Positions 43,438 to 52,497 of a stretch of 64,000 nt of DNA are shown one piece after another. The stretch comes from Pseudarthrobacter sp. BIM B-2242. Its GTDB lineage: Bacteria > Actinomycetota > Actinomycetes > Actinomycetales > Micrococcaceae. The DNA lies in the NCBI RefSeq assembly GCF_014764445.1, contig NZ_CP061721.1:1364001-1428000 (forward strand), in the 5' to 3' direction. The notes under the pieces were generated by a model. That model was not told where the DNA came from. It saw only the letters and a list, made by a program, of their open reading frames with translations, and did no database searches. The first letter of the stretch is position 1. The number at the start of each line of letters is the position of its first letter. Both the position numbers and the translations under genes were made by a program.

Positions 43438-45558
43438 ATGCCTACTTCGCCGACCTCCCCCCTGGCCACAGGCACCCCGGCGCCCGGGACCACCCTTTTC
43501 GGGACGGTCCTTGTGGCCAACCGCGGGGAAATCGCCTGCCGCGTCATCAGGACCCTGCGCGCCCTGGGCATCCGGTCCGTGGCCGTCTACAGCGATGCCG
43601 ACGCCGGTGCCCGGCACGTGCGCGAAGCCGACGCTGCCGTGCGGATCGGCCCCGCCTCCGCGGCGGAGAGCTACCTGAACATCGAAGCCATCATCCAGGC
43701 CTGCCGCGATACCGGAGCAGAAGCCGTCCACCCCGGTTACGGCTTCCTCAGCGAAAACGTCGACTTCGCCCGGGCTTTGGAGACAGCCGGTATCACGTTC
43801 ATCGGCCCCGGTGTCGAATCTCTGAACATCATGGGCGACAAGATCCGGTCCAAGAACCATGTGGCGGGCTACGGCGTTCCCGTGGTTCCGGGGATAGCCA
43901 AGCCGGGCATGAGCGACGCGCAGCTGATGGAGGCCGCGGCCGCCGTCGGCTTCCCGCTGCTGATCAAGCCCTCCGCGGGCGGGGGAGGCAAGGGCATGCA
44001 CATCGTGGATCGCCCCGGGGAGCTGGAAGCAACGTTGGGCACCGCCCGGCGCGTGGCAGCCGGCGCCTTCGGGGATGACACGCTGTTCCTTGAACGGCTG
44101 GTCCGCACGCCGCGGCATATCGAGGTTCAGGTCCTGGCGGACAACCACGGCAACGTGATCCATCTGGGGGAGCGCGAGTGCTCACTGCAGCGGCGCCACC
44201 AGAAAGTCATCGAAGAGGCGCCGTCGCCGCTGCTGGATTCATTGAACGACGACGGGGCCACCCGTGCCCGCATCGGTGAGGCCGCGTGCCAGGCAGCCCG
44301 GAGCGTCCACTACAGCGGTGCCGGCACCGTCGAATTCCTGGTCTCCGACGATGCTCCGGATGAGTTCTTTTTTATGGAGATGAACACCCGCCTCCAGGTG
44401 GAGCATCCGGTCACCGAGATGGTCACCGGTGTTGACCTGGTCGAATGGCAGGTGCGGATTGCCGCCGGTGAGGAACTGACCGTCCGCCAGGAAGACGTCG
44501 AACTTAACGGGCACGCCGTCGAAGCGCGCGTCTATGCGGAAATTCCGGAACGGAACTTCATGCCCTCAGGCGGGACGGTGTTCCTGCTGGACGAACTGCC
44601 CCGCCACTCCACCGGCAGGATCCGGGTGGACTCGGCCCTCCTTGAGGGTCTGACAATCTCATCAAGCTACGATCCGATGATTTCCAAGGTCATTGCGTGG
44701 GGCCCGGACCGCACCGCCGCCCTGGACACGTTGGATGAAGCGCTCGCCGGCTACACCGCGCTTGGCGTCGACACGAACGTGGAGTACCTGCGGCTGCTGA
44801 TCAACGACGACGATGTCCGTGCAGGGCACCTTGACACCGGCCTGATCGAGCGCAGGATGCCGGCCTTCTCCTTCCGGCAGGTGGGCGACGCAGAATTGGT
44901 CGTTGCAGCCCTTTACGTCCTGATGAACAGGGAGCATGAAGGCACACCCGTCCCGTCCGGGCCCTGGGGGGTCCGGAACGGCTGGCGGATCGGAGCGCCG
45001 GCGCCGCAGCGGGTCAGCCTGGGAACGCCCGACGGCGGCACCGCAACAGTCAGCGTCACAGGCCGCGTGGCCGGCGGCACTGTCACGGCCCGGGTCGGGA
45101 CGGGGATCCGGCGTACGGCGTCCCTTCGCTTTTCCAGGCATGGACACGTGGAGGTGACTCTCGACGGCGAGGCAACGGAGTATGCGCTGGCCCCGGTGGC
45201 CCGGGGTCAGGAACTGTTCATGGGCAACGGCGGCTGGGCATGCCGGCTTGAAGTGCTGACGAGGGAGTCGCGGCTCGCCCGCGTGCTCGCCGCCATCCAG
45301 CGCGAGGAGGGCGCCGCCGACCCCGAGGTGCGTTCGCCCATGCCCGGCACGGTTGTGTCCGTTGCCGTCAGCGACGGCGACACCGTGGAGGCAGGCCAGG
45401 TCCTCCTGTCCGTGGAAGCCATGAAGATGGAACACCAGCTGGTGGCCGAAGTGGCCGGCACGGTGCATATCAGCGTCAAGGCCGGGGACCTGGTAAAAGC
45501 CGACCAGGTCCTGGCCACCATCCACCATTCAAGCCATGAAACACCCGAGGGAGCCTAG
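43438..45558 (+). CDS. accA1: Acyl-CoA carboxylase biotin carboxylase/biotin carrier (alpha)
   Basis: From ATG 43438 the protein has 706 residues: a biotin carboxylase domain (LVANRGEIACRVIRTLRALGI, GGGGKGMHIV for ATP, FFMEMNTRLQVEHPVTEMVTG for the active site), a linker domain and a biotin carrier domain with VEAMKMEH, Lys663 carrying biotin. It carboxylates biotin with bicarbonate and ATP. With accD1 it forms a methylcrotonyl-CoA carboxylase-like enzyme. The ATG overlaps no gene, but 7 nt separate it from accD1. Confidence 0.94.
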   Translation: MPTSPTSPLATGTPAPGTTLFGTVLVANRGEIACRVIRTLRALGIRSVAVYSDADAGARHVREADAAVRIGPASAAESYLNIEAIIQACRDTGAEAVHPGYGFLSENVDFARALETAGITFIGPGVESLNIMGDKIRSKNHVAGYGVPVVPGIAKPGMSDAQLMEAAAAVGFPLLIKPSAGGGGKGMHIVDRPGELEATLGTARRVAAGAFGDDTLFLERLVRTPRHIEVQVLADNHGNVIHLGERECSLQRRHQKVIEEAPSPLLDSLNDDGATRARIGEAACQAARSVHYSGAGTVEFLVSDDAPDEFFFMEMNTRLQVEHPVTEMVTGVDLVEWQVRIAAGEELTVRQEDVELNGHAVEARVYAEIPERNFMPSGGTVFLLDELPRHSTGRIRVDSALLEGLTISSSYDPMISKVIAWGPDRTAALDTLDEALAGYTALGVDTNVEYLRLLINDDDVRAGHLDTGLIERRMPAFSFRQVGDAELVVAALYVLMNREHEGTPVPSGPWGVRNGWRIGAPAPQRVSLGTPDGGTATVSVTGRVAGGTVTARVGTGIRRTASLRFSRHGHVEVTLDGEATEYALAPVARGQELFMGNGGWACRLEVLTRESRLARVLAAIQREEGAADPEVRSPMPGTVVSVAVSDGDTVEAGQVLLSVEAMKMEHQLVAEVAGTVHISVKAGDLVKADQVLATIHHSSHETPEGA

Positions 45559-45560
45559 CA

Positions 45561-46724
45561 ATGCCGGATTTCGAACTCAGCGAGGAATACCAGGACCTCA
45601 GCGACACGGTCCGCGACTTTGCGGACAACGTGGTGGCCCCGGTGTCCGCCAAGCACGATGAGGAACACAGCTTTCCTTACGAAATCGTGAAGCAGATGGC
45701 GGACATGGGTCTCTTCGGGCTGCCGTTCCCGGAGGAATACGGCGGGATGGGCGGGGACTACTTCGCCCTGGCGCTCGCCCTTGAGCAGCTGGGGCGGGTG
45801 GACCAGTCCGTGGCCATCACGCTCGAAGCGGGCGTCTCCCTGGGCGCCATGCCCGTCTACCGGTTCGGTACAGAAGCCCAGAAGGAGGAGTGGCTTCCGG
45901 TGCTCGCCTCGGGTGAGGCGCTCGCAGGCTTCGGCCTCACCGAACCGGAAGCCGGGTCCGACGCCGGCGGCACTAAAACCCACGCCAAACGCGTCGGCGG
46001 ACAGTGGGTAATCAACGGCCACAAGGAGTTCATCACCAACTCCGGGACCGACATCACCCGCCTGGTGACGGTCACAGCGGTCACGGGCCAGACGGAGCGC
46101 GGGGACGGCAGCGTCAAGAAGGAGATCTCCACCATCCTGGTGCCCACCGACACGCCGGGGTTCAAAGCGGAGAAGGCCTACAACAAGGTGGGCTGGAACG
46201 CCTCGGACACGCATCCGCTCACGTTGACGGACGTCCGGGTGCCGGAGGAAAACCTGCTCGGCGAAGAAGGCAGGGGCTATGCCAACTTCCTCTCCATCCT
46301 GGATGAAGGCCGCATCGCCATCGCCGCGCTGGCCACGGGAGCCGCGCAGGGCTGCGTGGACCTGTCGGTGAAATACGCCAAGGAACGCAGTGCCTTTGGT
46401 CAAAACATCGGCAAGCACCAGGCCGTCGCGTTCAAGATCGCCCGCATGCAGGCCAGGGCCCACACCGCCCGCCTGGTGTACTACGATGCCGCCTCGAGAA
46501 TGCTCGCCGGCAAGCCGTTCAAGACGCAGGCGGCCATCGCTAAGATGGTCGCAGGCGAGGCAGCCATGGACAACGCGCGGGATGCCACCCAGGTGTTCGG
46601 CGGCTATGGCTTCATCAATGAATTCACCGTGGCACGCCACTACCGCGACTCCAAGATCCTTGAAGTGGGGGAGGGCACCACGGAGGTCCAGCTGATGCTG
46701 ATCGCCCGTGAACTCGGACTGTAG
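45561..46724 (+). CDS. Acyl-CoA dehydrogenase of the leucine operon
   Basis: This 387-residue FAD enzyme has [34 protein letters not shown] and GEGTTEVQ, with catalytic Glu at about 371. Compared with human isovaleryl-CoA dehydrogenase, whose base is Glu254, this protein has Gly at the equivalent of that position (LDEGRI) and instead has the Glu of the medium/short-chain and branched-chain type. It therefore follows the SBCAD/MCAD layout, although operon position says it oxidises a branched acyl-CoA such as isovaleryl-CoA. It starts 2 nt after accA1. Confidence 0.9.
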   Translation: MPDFELSEEYQDLSDTVRDFADNVVAPVSAKHDEEHSFPYEIVKQMADMGLFGLPFPEEYGGMGGDYFALALALEQLGRVDQSVAITLEAGVSLGAMPVYRFGTEAQKEEWLPVLASGEALAGFGLTEPEAGSDAGGTKTHAKRVGGQWVINGHKEFITNSGTDITRLVTVTAVTGQTERGDGSVKKEISTILVPTDTPGFKAEKAYNKVGWNASDTHPLTLTDVRVPEENLLGEEGRGYANFLSILDEGRIAIAALATGAAQGCVDLSVKYAKERSAFGQNIGKHQAVAFKIARMQARAHTARLVYYDAASRMLAGKPFKTQAAIAKMVAGEAAMDNARDATQVFGGYGFINEFTVARHYRDSKILEVGEGTTEVQLMLIARELGL

Positions 46725-46759
46725 TAACAGGGACTGAAGCCGGCCGGAGAGGATCACTG

Positions 46760-47560
46760 ATGATTAACAAGGTTGTTGCCAGCGCCGAGGAAGCCATAGC
46801 GGACATCCCGGACGGTGCGTCGCTCGCGGTGGGAGGGTTCGGCCTGTGCGGGATCCCCGTGGCCCTGATTGACGCCCCGCACAGGCACGGCACCCGGAAC
46901 CTGGAGACCGTAAGCAACAACTGCGGCGTGGACGACTGGGGTCTGGGCGTCCTCCTCCGCGACGGCCGGATCCGGCGCACCGTCAGCTCCTACGTCGGCG
47001 AGAACAAGGAGTTCGCCCGCCAGTACCTGGCCGGTGAGCTGGAAGTTGTGCTGACCCCGCAGGGCACCCTCGCCGAGAAACTCCGCGCCGGCGGCGCCGG
47101 CATCCCCGCCTTTTACACCAAGGCGGGCGTGGGCACCCAGGTGTCCGAGGGCGGGCTTCCCCAGAAGTACGACGCCGACGGCGGGGTTGCGATCGCCTCC
47201 GCACCCAAGGAGGTGCGGACGTTCAACGGGGTTGACTACGTCCTTGAGGAGTCACTGACGCCCGACTACGGACTGGTGCACGCGTGGAAGGGCGACCGCC
47301 ACGGCAACCTCGTCTTTCACGCCACCGCCATGAACTTCAACCCCCTCTGTGCCATGGCCGGCAGGATCACCATCGCCGAAGTGGAGCAGCTTGTGGAACC
47401 GGGCGAACTCGATCCGGAGCACGTCCATGTACCCGGCATCTTCGTGCAGAGGGTGGTGGTGGTGCCCGACGGCGAGAAGCGGATTGAAAAGCGGACCGTG
47501 GCCTTCCCGCCGGCATCAGCACCTGGGCAGGCCACAGACACATCACAGGCAGGAGCGTAG
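46760..47560 (+). CDS. scoA: 3-oxoacid CoA-transferase, subunit A
   Basis: The 266-residue subunit has [13 protein letters not shown] (the CoA-transferase GxGGxxxxG-type loop), [14 protein letters not shown] and [43 protein letters not shown]. It binds CoA together with the B subunit to form acetoacetyl-CoA or a related dicarboxylate CoA ester. The subunit B gene begins 2 nt later. In M. tuberculosis the scoAB pair lies beside the same accA1/accD1/fadE19 genes. Confidence 0.9.
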   Translation: MINKVVASAEEAIADIPDGASLAVGGFGLCGIPVALIDAPHRHGTRNLETVSNNCGVDDWGLGVLLRDGRIRRTVSSYVGENKEFARQYLAGELEVVLTPQGTLAEKLRAGGAGIPAFYTKAGVGTQVSEGGLPQKYDADGGVAIASAPKEVRTFNGVDYVLEESLTPDYGLVHAWKGDRHGNLVFHATAMNFNPLCAMAGRITIAEVEQLVEPGELDPEHVHVPGIFVQRVVVVPDGEKRIEKRTVAFPPASAPGQATDTSQAGA

Positions 47561-47562
47561 CC

Positions 47563-48330
47563 ATGGAGTCGAACAGCACGCAGGGAGCGCCTCCCCGCCC
47601 CGAAGCAGTCCGGCCCGAATACCGCCGTTCCACCGCAGGGCACCCGGAGGGCATCAACCCGGACACAAAGGGCTGGACCCGCAACGAACTCGCTGCACGC
47701 GTGGCGCGGGAGCTCAGCAACGGGCAATATGTCAACCTGGGCATCGGCATGCCGACGCTGATTCCCAATTACATTCCCGCCGGTGTGGAAGTGGTCCTGC
47801 ACTCGGAAAACGGGATCCTCGGCGTCGGGCCCTACCCGGCCGAGGATGCCGTGGATCCGGACCTGATCAATGCCGGCAAGGAAACCGTCACCGTCAACAA
47901 GGGGGCGGCCTTCTTTGATTCGGCCGCGTCGTTCGGCATGATCCGTGGCGGGCACGTGGATGTGGCAGTTCTGGGTGCCATGGAAGTGGCCCGGAACGGT
48001 GACCTGGCCAACTGGATGATCCCCGGCAAGATGGTCAAAGGCATGGGCGGCGCCATGGACCTGGTTTTTGGGGCCAAAAAGGTGATCGTGATGATGGAGC
48101 ACGTTGACCGGAACGGCCGCCCGAAGATCGTGGAGCAGTGCACCTTGCCGCTGACGGGGAAGGGCTGCGTGGACCGGATCATCACCGACCTCGCCGTGAT
48201 CGATGTTGTCACCGAAGGCGGGCAGTCCCGTCTGGTGCTCCGCGAACTCGCACCCAACGTGTCCGTCGAGGAGGTCGTTGCGGCCACGGGGGCGGAGCTC
48301 TTCGAAGAGGACCAGGAGCTCACTGTATGA
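47563..48330 (+). CDS. scoB: 3-oxoacid CoA-transferase, subunit B
   Basis: The 255-residue subunit carries the catalytic glutamate in [11 protein letters not shown], after [22 protein letters not shown], and [41 protein letters not shown], the usual SCOT/YdiF B-chain pattern. It has an N-terminal extension of about 40 residues over the core. Its stop overlaps the next ATG (ATGA). Confidence 0.92.
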   Translation: MESNSTQGAPPRPEAVRPEYRRSTAGHPEGINPDTKGWTRNELAARVARELSNGQYVNLGIGMPTLIPNYIPAGVEVVLHSENGILGVGPYPAEDAVDPDLINAGKETVTVNKGAAFFDSAASFGMIRGGHVDVAVLGAMEVARNGDLANWMIPGKMVKGMGGAMDLVFGAKKVIVMMEHVDRNGRPKIVEQCTLPLTGKGCVDRIITDLAVIDVVTEGGQSRLVLRELAPNVSVEEVVAATGAELFEEDQELTV

Positions 48331-48872
48331 CAGGCCGGCGCGTCATTGAACAGCGCGGCCTCTACTTCGACGAGCTGGACGAGGACGTTGTCTACGCGCA
48401 CCGGCCCGGACGCACCGTGACAGAGGCGGACAACGTCCTCTTCACCACGCTGACCATGAACACCCAGGCCCTGCATCTGGACGCCGCCTGGAGCGCAGGC
48501 CAGCCATTTGGCCAGCGCCTGGTCAACTCCATGTTCACGCTGTCCACTGTGGTGGGGCAGTCAGTATCGCAGCTGACCCAGGGCACCATCATCGCCCAGC
48601 TGGGCCTGACGGACGTTTCCTTTCCCCATCCGCTGTACCACGGCGACACGCTCTACACCGAGACCGTGATCACCCGGAAGCGGCTCTCGGAATCACGGCC
48701 GGGCCAGGGAATCGTGACAATGCAGCATACCGGCAGGAACCAGGACGGCACCGTGGTGGCCCTGGCCACGCGGAGCTGCCTGATGTGGACGCGGGACGCC
48801 CACGCCGGGCGTCCCGCGGAACCGGAAAAGGGGAGCGAAGAGGGCAGCGAAAAGGGGACAATGTCCGTATGA
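48327..48872 (+). CDS. MaoC-like (R)-specific enoyl-CoA hydratase
   Basis: The 181-residue hotdog protein shows the MaoC features [29 protein letters not shown] with the catalytic Asp/His, then [21 protein letters not shown] and [19 protein letters not shown]. Its neighbours and gene order match Rv2499c of M. tuberculosis, reported to act on itaconyl-CoA and (R)-HMG-CoA. It would hydrate methylglutaconyl-CoA with (R) stereochemistry. ATG 48327 overlaps the CoA-transferase stop; the last 25 residues are a Gly/Glu/Ser/Lys-rich tail. Confidence 0.88.
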   Translation: MTGRRVIEQRGLYFDELDEDVVYAHRPGRTVTEADNVLFTTLTMNTQALHLDAAWSAGQPFGQRLVNSMFTLSTVVGQSVSQLTQGTIIAQLGLTDVSFPHPLYHGDTLYTETVITRKRLSESRPGQGIVTMQHTGRNQDGTVVALATRSCLMWTRDAHAGRPAEPEKGSEEGSEKGTMSV

Positions 48873-49708
48873 CATTTGTGATGGGTCCCGCCCTTCTGTT
48901 CTGCCCCGCCGACCGTCCCGAACGCTTCCAGAAGGCAGCCGAACGCGCCGACGCCGTCATCCTGGACCTGGAGGACGCCGTGGCTCCCGCGGACAAACAG
49001 CGGGCCCGCGGCGCGATCCTCGCCCAGCTCGGTGCTGCGGGCGTCGGCCCCGAACTCGATCCCAGCCGGACCATCGTCCGCCTCAATCCGGCGGGCACGG
49101 ACGAATTCGAGAAGGACCTGCATTGCCTGGCCCATACGCCGTACCGCACGGTGATGCTGGCCAAGGCGGAGGACGCGGGGCAGCTGGAAGCACTCAAGGA
49201 TTACCACGTCATTGCCCTGTGCGAGACCGCCGCCGGAATCCTCAATGCACCCGCCATCGCGGCTGCCCCGAACGTGGTGGCCCTGATGTGGGGCGCCGAG
49301 GACCTGCTCGCCTCCCTGGGCGGCACCTCCAGCAGGAGGGACGACGGCGGCTACCGCGCCGTGGCGCTGCACGCCCGTTCCGCGGTTCTCATCGCCGCCC
49401 GGGCGTTTGGCAAGGAAGCCGTGGATGCCGTCTACGTCAACATCCCGGACCTTTCCGGGCTCGCTGCGGAGGCCGCCGACGCTGTTGCGTCAGGGTTCAG
49501 TTCCAAGGCCTGCATTCACCCCAGCCAGTCGAACGTTGTCCGCGGCGCCTATGCGCCGTCCGAGGTGGACGTCACCGCTGCCCAGGAACTGTTGCGGGCC
49601 GCCGCGGCGGCAGGGTCGGGCGTTTTCCAGTTCAACGGCAAGATGATCGACGGGCCCATCCTCAAGCACGCCGAAGCCACGCTCCGCAGGGCCGGCACGC
49701 ACGCCTGA
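48869..49708 (+). CDS. CitE-like lyase (HpcH/HpaI family), probable HMG-CoA/citramalyl-CoA lyase
   Basis: The 279-residue TIM-barrel protein opens with LLFCPADRPERFQKAAERADAVILDLEDAVAP, typical of CitE-like beta-hydroxyacyl-CoA lyases; MWGAEDLLASLGG and FSSKACIHPSQSNVVRGAY are the later substrate and metal segments. Rv2498c in the equivalent locus of M. tuberculosis is reported as an (R)-HMG-CoA and (S)-citramalyl-CoA lyase, which suggests a final step producing acetoacetate and acetyl-CoA. ATG 48869 overlaps the MaoC stop (ATGA). Confidence 0.88.
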   Translation: MTFVMGPALLFCPADRPERFQKAAERADAVILDLEDAVAPADKQRARGAILAQLGAAGVGPELDPSRTIVRLNPAGTDEFEKDLHCLAHTPYRTVMLAKAEDAGQLEALKDYHVIALCETAAGILNAPAIAAAPNVVALMWGAEDLLASLGGTSSRRDDGGYRAVALHARSAVLIAARAFGKEAVDAVYVNIPDLSGLAAEAADAVASGFSSKACIHPSQSNVVRGAYAPSEVDVTAAQELLRAAAAAGSGVFQFNGKMIDGPILKHAEATLRRAGTHA

Positions 49709-49746
49709 AACATCCCGGGTGATCACCAACATCCCGGGTGATCACC
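49709..49746. repeat. Tandem 19-bp direct repeat
   Basis: AACATCCCGGGTGATCACC occurs twice back to back (49709-49727 and 49728-49746), filling the gap between convergent genes. Each unit includes the palindrome GGTGATCACC. The second copy also supplies the stop codon of the lipase-maturation-factor gene on the minus strand (TGA at 49742-49744). Confidence 0.75.
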
Positions 49747-51217
49747 GCCGCCGCCCGCGGGAACCGCGGAGTGAGACCGGCGGGATGGCCTCATACAGCA
49801 GTGTCCTGACCCACCGCTCCCGGGATTCCCGAAACTCGCTCCGGGTGGCGAAACGGTACAGGTAACTGTTGACGCGCACCCAACGTGGCGGTTCGCCGTC
49901 GAACGGGTCCTCGCGAAGAAGCCGCAGGGTCCGCGGATCGGCCTCCAGGAGCTTGCCGAGGAAGGCGTAAAACCACTCCTCGTGCACCGTCCGCAAAGGC
50001 AGGAACCACATCAGCCAGTCCAGCCGCAGGTGGTAAGGCGCCCACTGCCGCGGCAGCCTGCGCACGTCCCCGGGCTTGCCCTTGAACCCGTACTCGCGCC
50101 AGGCCGCCGCATCATCCGGGTCCGCGTCGAGAGTGCCTTCAACCACAATCTCGATGCGCTGCCTGGTCACTGTGCCGAACGCGCCGTAGGTGTTGACAAG
50201 CTGCCAGCGGTTGAAGCTGGCATTCATCAGCTGGCCCTTGGAGATGAGGTTGCGCAGCGGCCAGTAGCTCAGCACCACCAGCAGGATCGTGGCGGCGAGA
50301 GTGAGGGCAAGCCAATATGGCGGGTTCCCGCGCGTGCCCGCACCAGGGTGCCAGTCCAGGGGCAGGAACGGGAACACAGCATGGGCAACGGGGTCGCTGA
50401 CGGCGGCGAAAGCCAGCACAATGGCGATCCAGTTCAGCCACGCAAAGTTGCCGCTGGCCACCAGCCACAGCTGCGTGAAGACGATAATTCCGGCGGCAAT
50501 GCTGGCCAGGGGCTGCGGGGCGAAGAGGAAAAACGGCACGATCAGCTGCGCGAAGTGGTTCCCGAGCACCTCGAGCCGGTGGAAGGGTTTGGGCAGCAGG
50601 TGCGCCTGCCGGCTCAAAGGACCGGGCATTGGCTGCGTCTCGTGGTGGTAGTACAGCGCTGTCAGGTCACGCCATTCCCGGCCGCCGCGGATCTTGATCA
50701 TGCCGGCGCCGAACTCCAGGCGGAACACCAGCCAGGCCACCAGGATCAGGATGGTTCGGGGCGGCTCTGTCTGGTCTGAGCCGAGGAATGCGACGGTGAA
50801 ACCGGCTTCGAGGATCAGCATTTCCCACCCGAAGCCGTAAAAGGTCTGGCCCACGTTGACGATCGACATGTAGAGCAGCCACAGGGCAAGGAAAGCGAGC
50901 ATCGGAACCCAGGGCGGGCCGAGCTGGGGGAGGCCGGCCATTAGCAGCGCGGAAATAACCAGACCCGCCGCGCAGACCCATCGCAGCAGCCGGTCCGAGT
51001 AGCGCCAGCGGAAGAGCGTGGGCCGGCGCCGGACGCTGAACCCCTCCAGATACCGCGGAACGGGAAGGAGCCCGTGTTCGCCAAGTAATGCCGGGAACTG
51101 GTTGAGGGAGGACAGAAACGCCACGAAGTACAGCACTGCAATGCCGCGCTGCAGCACTTGCCGCGCGAATTCGTAGTCCGGCGCATCGAACCAGGAAACC
51201 CAGTCCACGCAATCCAC
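49742..51217 (-). CDS. Lipase maturation factor (LMF1)-family membrane protein
   Basis: The 491-residue protein has several N-terminal membrane helices and the LMF core: YMSIVNVGQTFYGFGWEMLILEAGF, RLEFGAGMIKIRGGREWRDLTALYYHHETQPMPGPLSRQAHLLPKPFHRLEVLGNHFAQL, and a C-terminal DUF1222-like domain with Trp/Tyr-rich segments. In mammals LMF1 helps lipases fold in the ER; in bacteria the family is common and its role is unknown. The nearby SGNH and alpha/beta hydrolases are not in an operon with it. Its stop lies in a duplicated 19-bp repeat. Confidence 0.88.
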   Translation of the reverse strand: MDCVDWVSWFDAPDYEFARQVLQRGIAVLYFVAFLSSLNQFPALLGEHGLLPVPRYLEGFSVRRRPTLFRWRYSDRLLRWVCAAGLVISALLMAGLPQLGPPWVPMLAFLALWLLYMSIVNVGQTFYGFGWEMLILEAGFTVAFLGSDQTEPPRTILILVAWLVFRLEFGAGMIKIRGGREWRDLTALYYHHETQPMPGPLSRQAHLLPKPFHRLEVLGNHFAQLIVPFFLFAPQPLASIAAGIIVFTQLWLVASGNFAWLNWIAIVLAFAAVSDPVAHAVFPFLPLDWHPGAGTRGNPPYWLALTLAATILLVVLSYWPLRNLISKGQLMNASFNRWQLVNTYGAFGTVTRQRIEIVVEGTLDADPDDAAAWREYGFKGKPGDVRRLPRQWAPYHLRLDWLMWFLPLRTVHEEWFYAFLGKLLEADPRTLRLLREDPFDGEPPRWVRVNSYLYRFATRSEFRESRERWVRTLLYEAIPPVSLRGSRGRRR

Positions 51218-51283
51218 GTTACGCCTGGCCGTTCCCGGCTCCTAGGGCCGGACGGCAGATCCGGACGGGCCCCGGAGTGCGGG

Positions 51284-51289
51284 ATACTT
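51284..51289 (+). promoter_or_regulatory. -10-like box for dxr, probable leaderless
   Basis: GATACT ends 5 nt before the dxr ATG (51295), fitting a leaderless transcript. Confidence 0.4.
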
Positions 51290-51294
51290 GATCC

Positions 51295-52479
51295 ATGCAG
51301 CCTCGCAGAATCGTCCTCCTCGGATCCACCGGTTCCATCGGCACCCAGGCGATTGACGTCGTCGACGGCGCCCCGCACCTGTTCGAGGTGGTGGCACTCA
51401 GTGCAGGCGGCGGGAACCTGGAACTCCTTGCCCGCCAGGCGGTCCACACCGGCGCTACCGCCGTCGGCATCGCCTCCGGTGATCCCCGGCGCCTGCAGGA
51501 GCTGATCGCCGAAGCCGCACGCCGTGCCGGCAAGCAGGGCTACCGTCCGGAGATCATCCACGGCCCGGATGCCTCGGCGCGCATCGCAGCCGTGGACGCG
51601 GACGTGGTGCTCAACGGCATCACCGGTTCCATCGGCCTCGCCCCCACGCTCGCTGCGCTGAAGTCCGGTGCCACGTTGGCACTGGCCAACAAGGAATCGC
51701 TGATTGTGGGTGGCGCGCTGGTCAAGGCCGCAGCCCGCGAAGGCCAGATCGTCCCGGTGGACTCCGAACATTCGGCCATCGCGCAATGCCTGCGCTCCGG
51801 CTCGGCGGCCGAGGTGGAGAAGCTCATCCTGACGGCGTCCGGCGGGCCGTTCCGCGGACGGACCCGGGAGCAGCTGCACGATGTTTCGCCGCAGGAGGCC
51901 CTGGCACACCCCACCTGGGATATGGGCCTGATGGTCACCACCAATTCGGCAACCCTGGTCAACAAGGGCCTTGAGCTGATCGAAGCCCACCTGCTGTTTG
52001 ACGTGCCGCTGGACCGGATCGATGTTGTGGTGCACCCGCAGTCGGTGGTCCACTCCATGGTCCAGTTCATTGACGGGTCCGTCATCGCCCAGGCCTCACC
52101 GCCGGACATGCGACTGCCCATCGCCCTGGGGCTTGGCTGGCCGGACAGAGTGGCGAACGCGGCGTCCCCGTGTGACTGGACCCGGGCCACCAGCTGGACC
52201 TTCGAACCGCTGGACAGCGCAGCGTTCCCGGCCGTGGACCTGGCCAAGGACGCCGCCAAACAGGGCAGCACCTACCCTGCCGTCTTCAACGCGGCCAACG
52301 AGGAAGCAGTCCTGGCGTTCCATGCCGGCCGCATCCGCTTCACCGACATTGTGGACACCATCGATGCTGTCCTCAGCGAACACCCAGGATCCTCGGAGCT
52401 GACCCTTGAGTCGGTGCTGGATGCTGAAGGCTGGGCACGAACACGCGCCCACGAACGTTTGGCAGTAAGCAGTCTCTAG
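51295..52479 (+). CDS. dxr: 1-deoxy-D-xylulose-5-phosphate reductoisomerase
   Basis: The 394-residue MEP-pathway enzyme converts DXP to MEP with [23 protein letters not shown] is the dinucleotide-binding loop, [24 protein letters not shown] and [10 protein letters not shown] are the metal and substrate regions, and [20 protein letters not shown] the C-terminal domain. Length is normal. It is followed by the M50 protease and, about 4 kb on, by ispG. Confidence 0.97.
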   Translation: MQPRRIVLLGSTGSIGTQAIDVVDGAPHLFEVVALSAGGGNLELLARQAVHTGATAVGIASGDPRRLQELIAEAARRAGKQGYRPEIIHGPDASARIAAVDADVVLNGITGSIGLAPTLAALKSGATLALANKESLIVGGALVKAAAREGQIVPVDSEHSAIAQCLRSGSAAEVEKLILTASGGPFRGRTREQLHDVSPQEALAHPTWDMGLMVTTNSATLVNKGLELIEAHLLFDVPLDRIDVVVHPQSVVHSMVQFIDGSVIAQASPPDMRLPIALGLGWPDRVANAASPCDWTRATSWTFEPLDSAAFPAVDLAKDAAKQGSTYPAVFNAANEEAVLAFHAGRIRFTDIVDTIDAVLSEHPGSSELTLESVLDAEGWARTRAHERLAVSSL

Positions 52480-52497
52480 GAAGCAGCAGATCCACGC

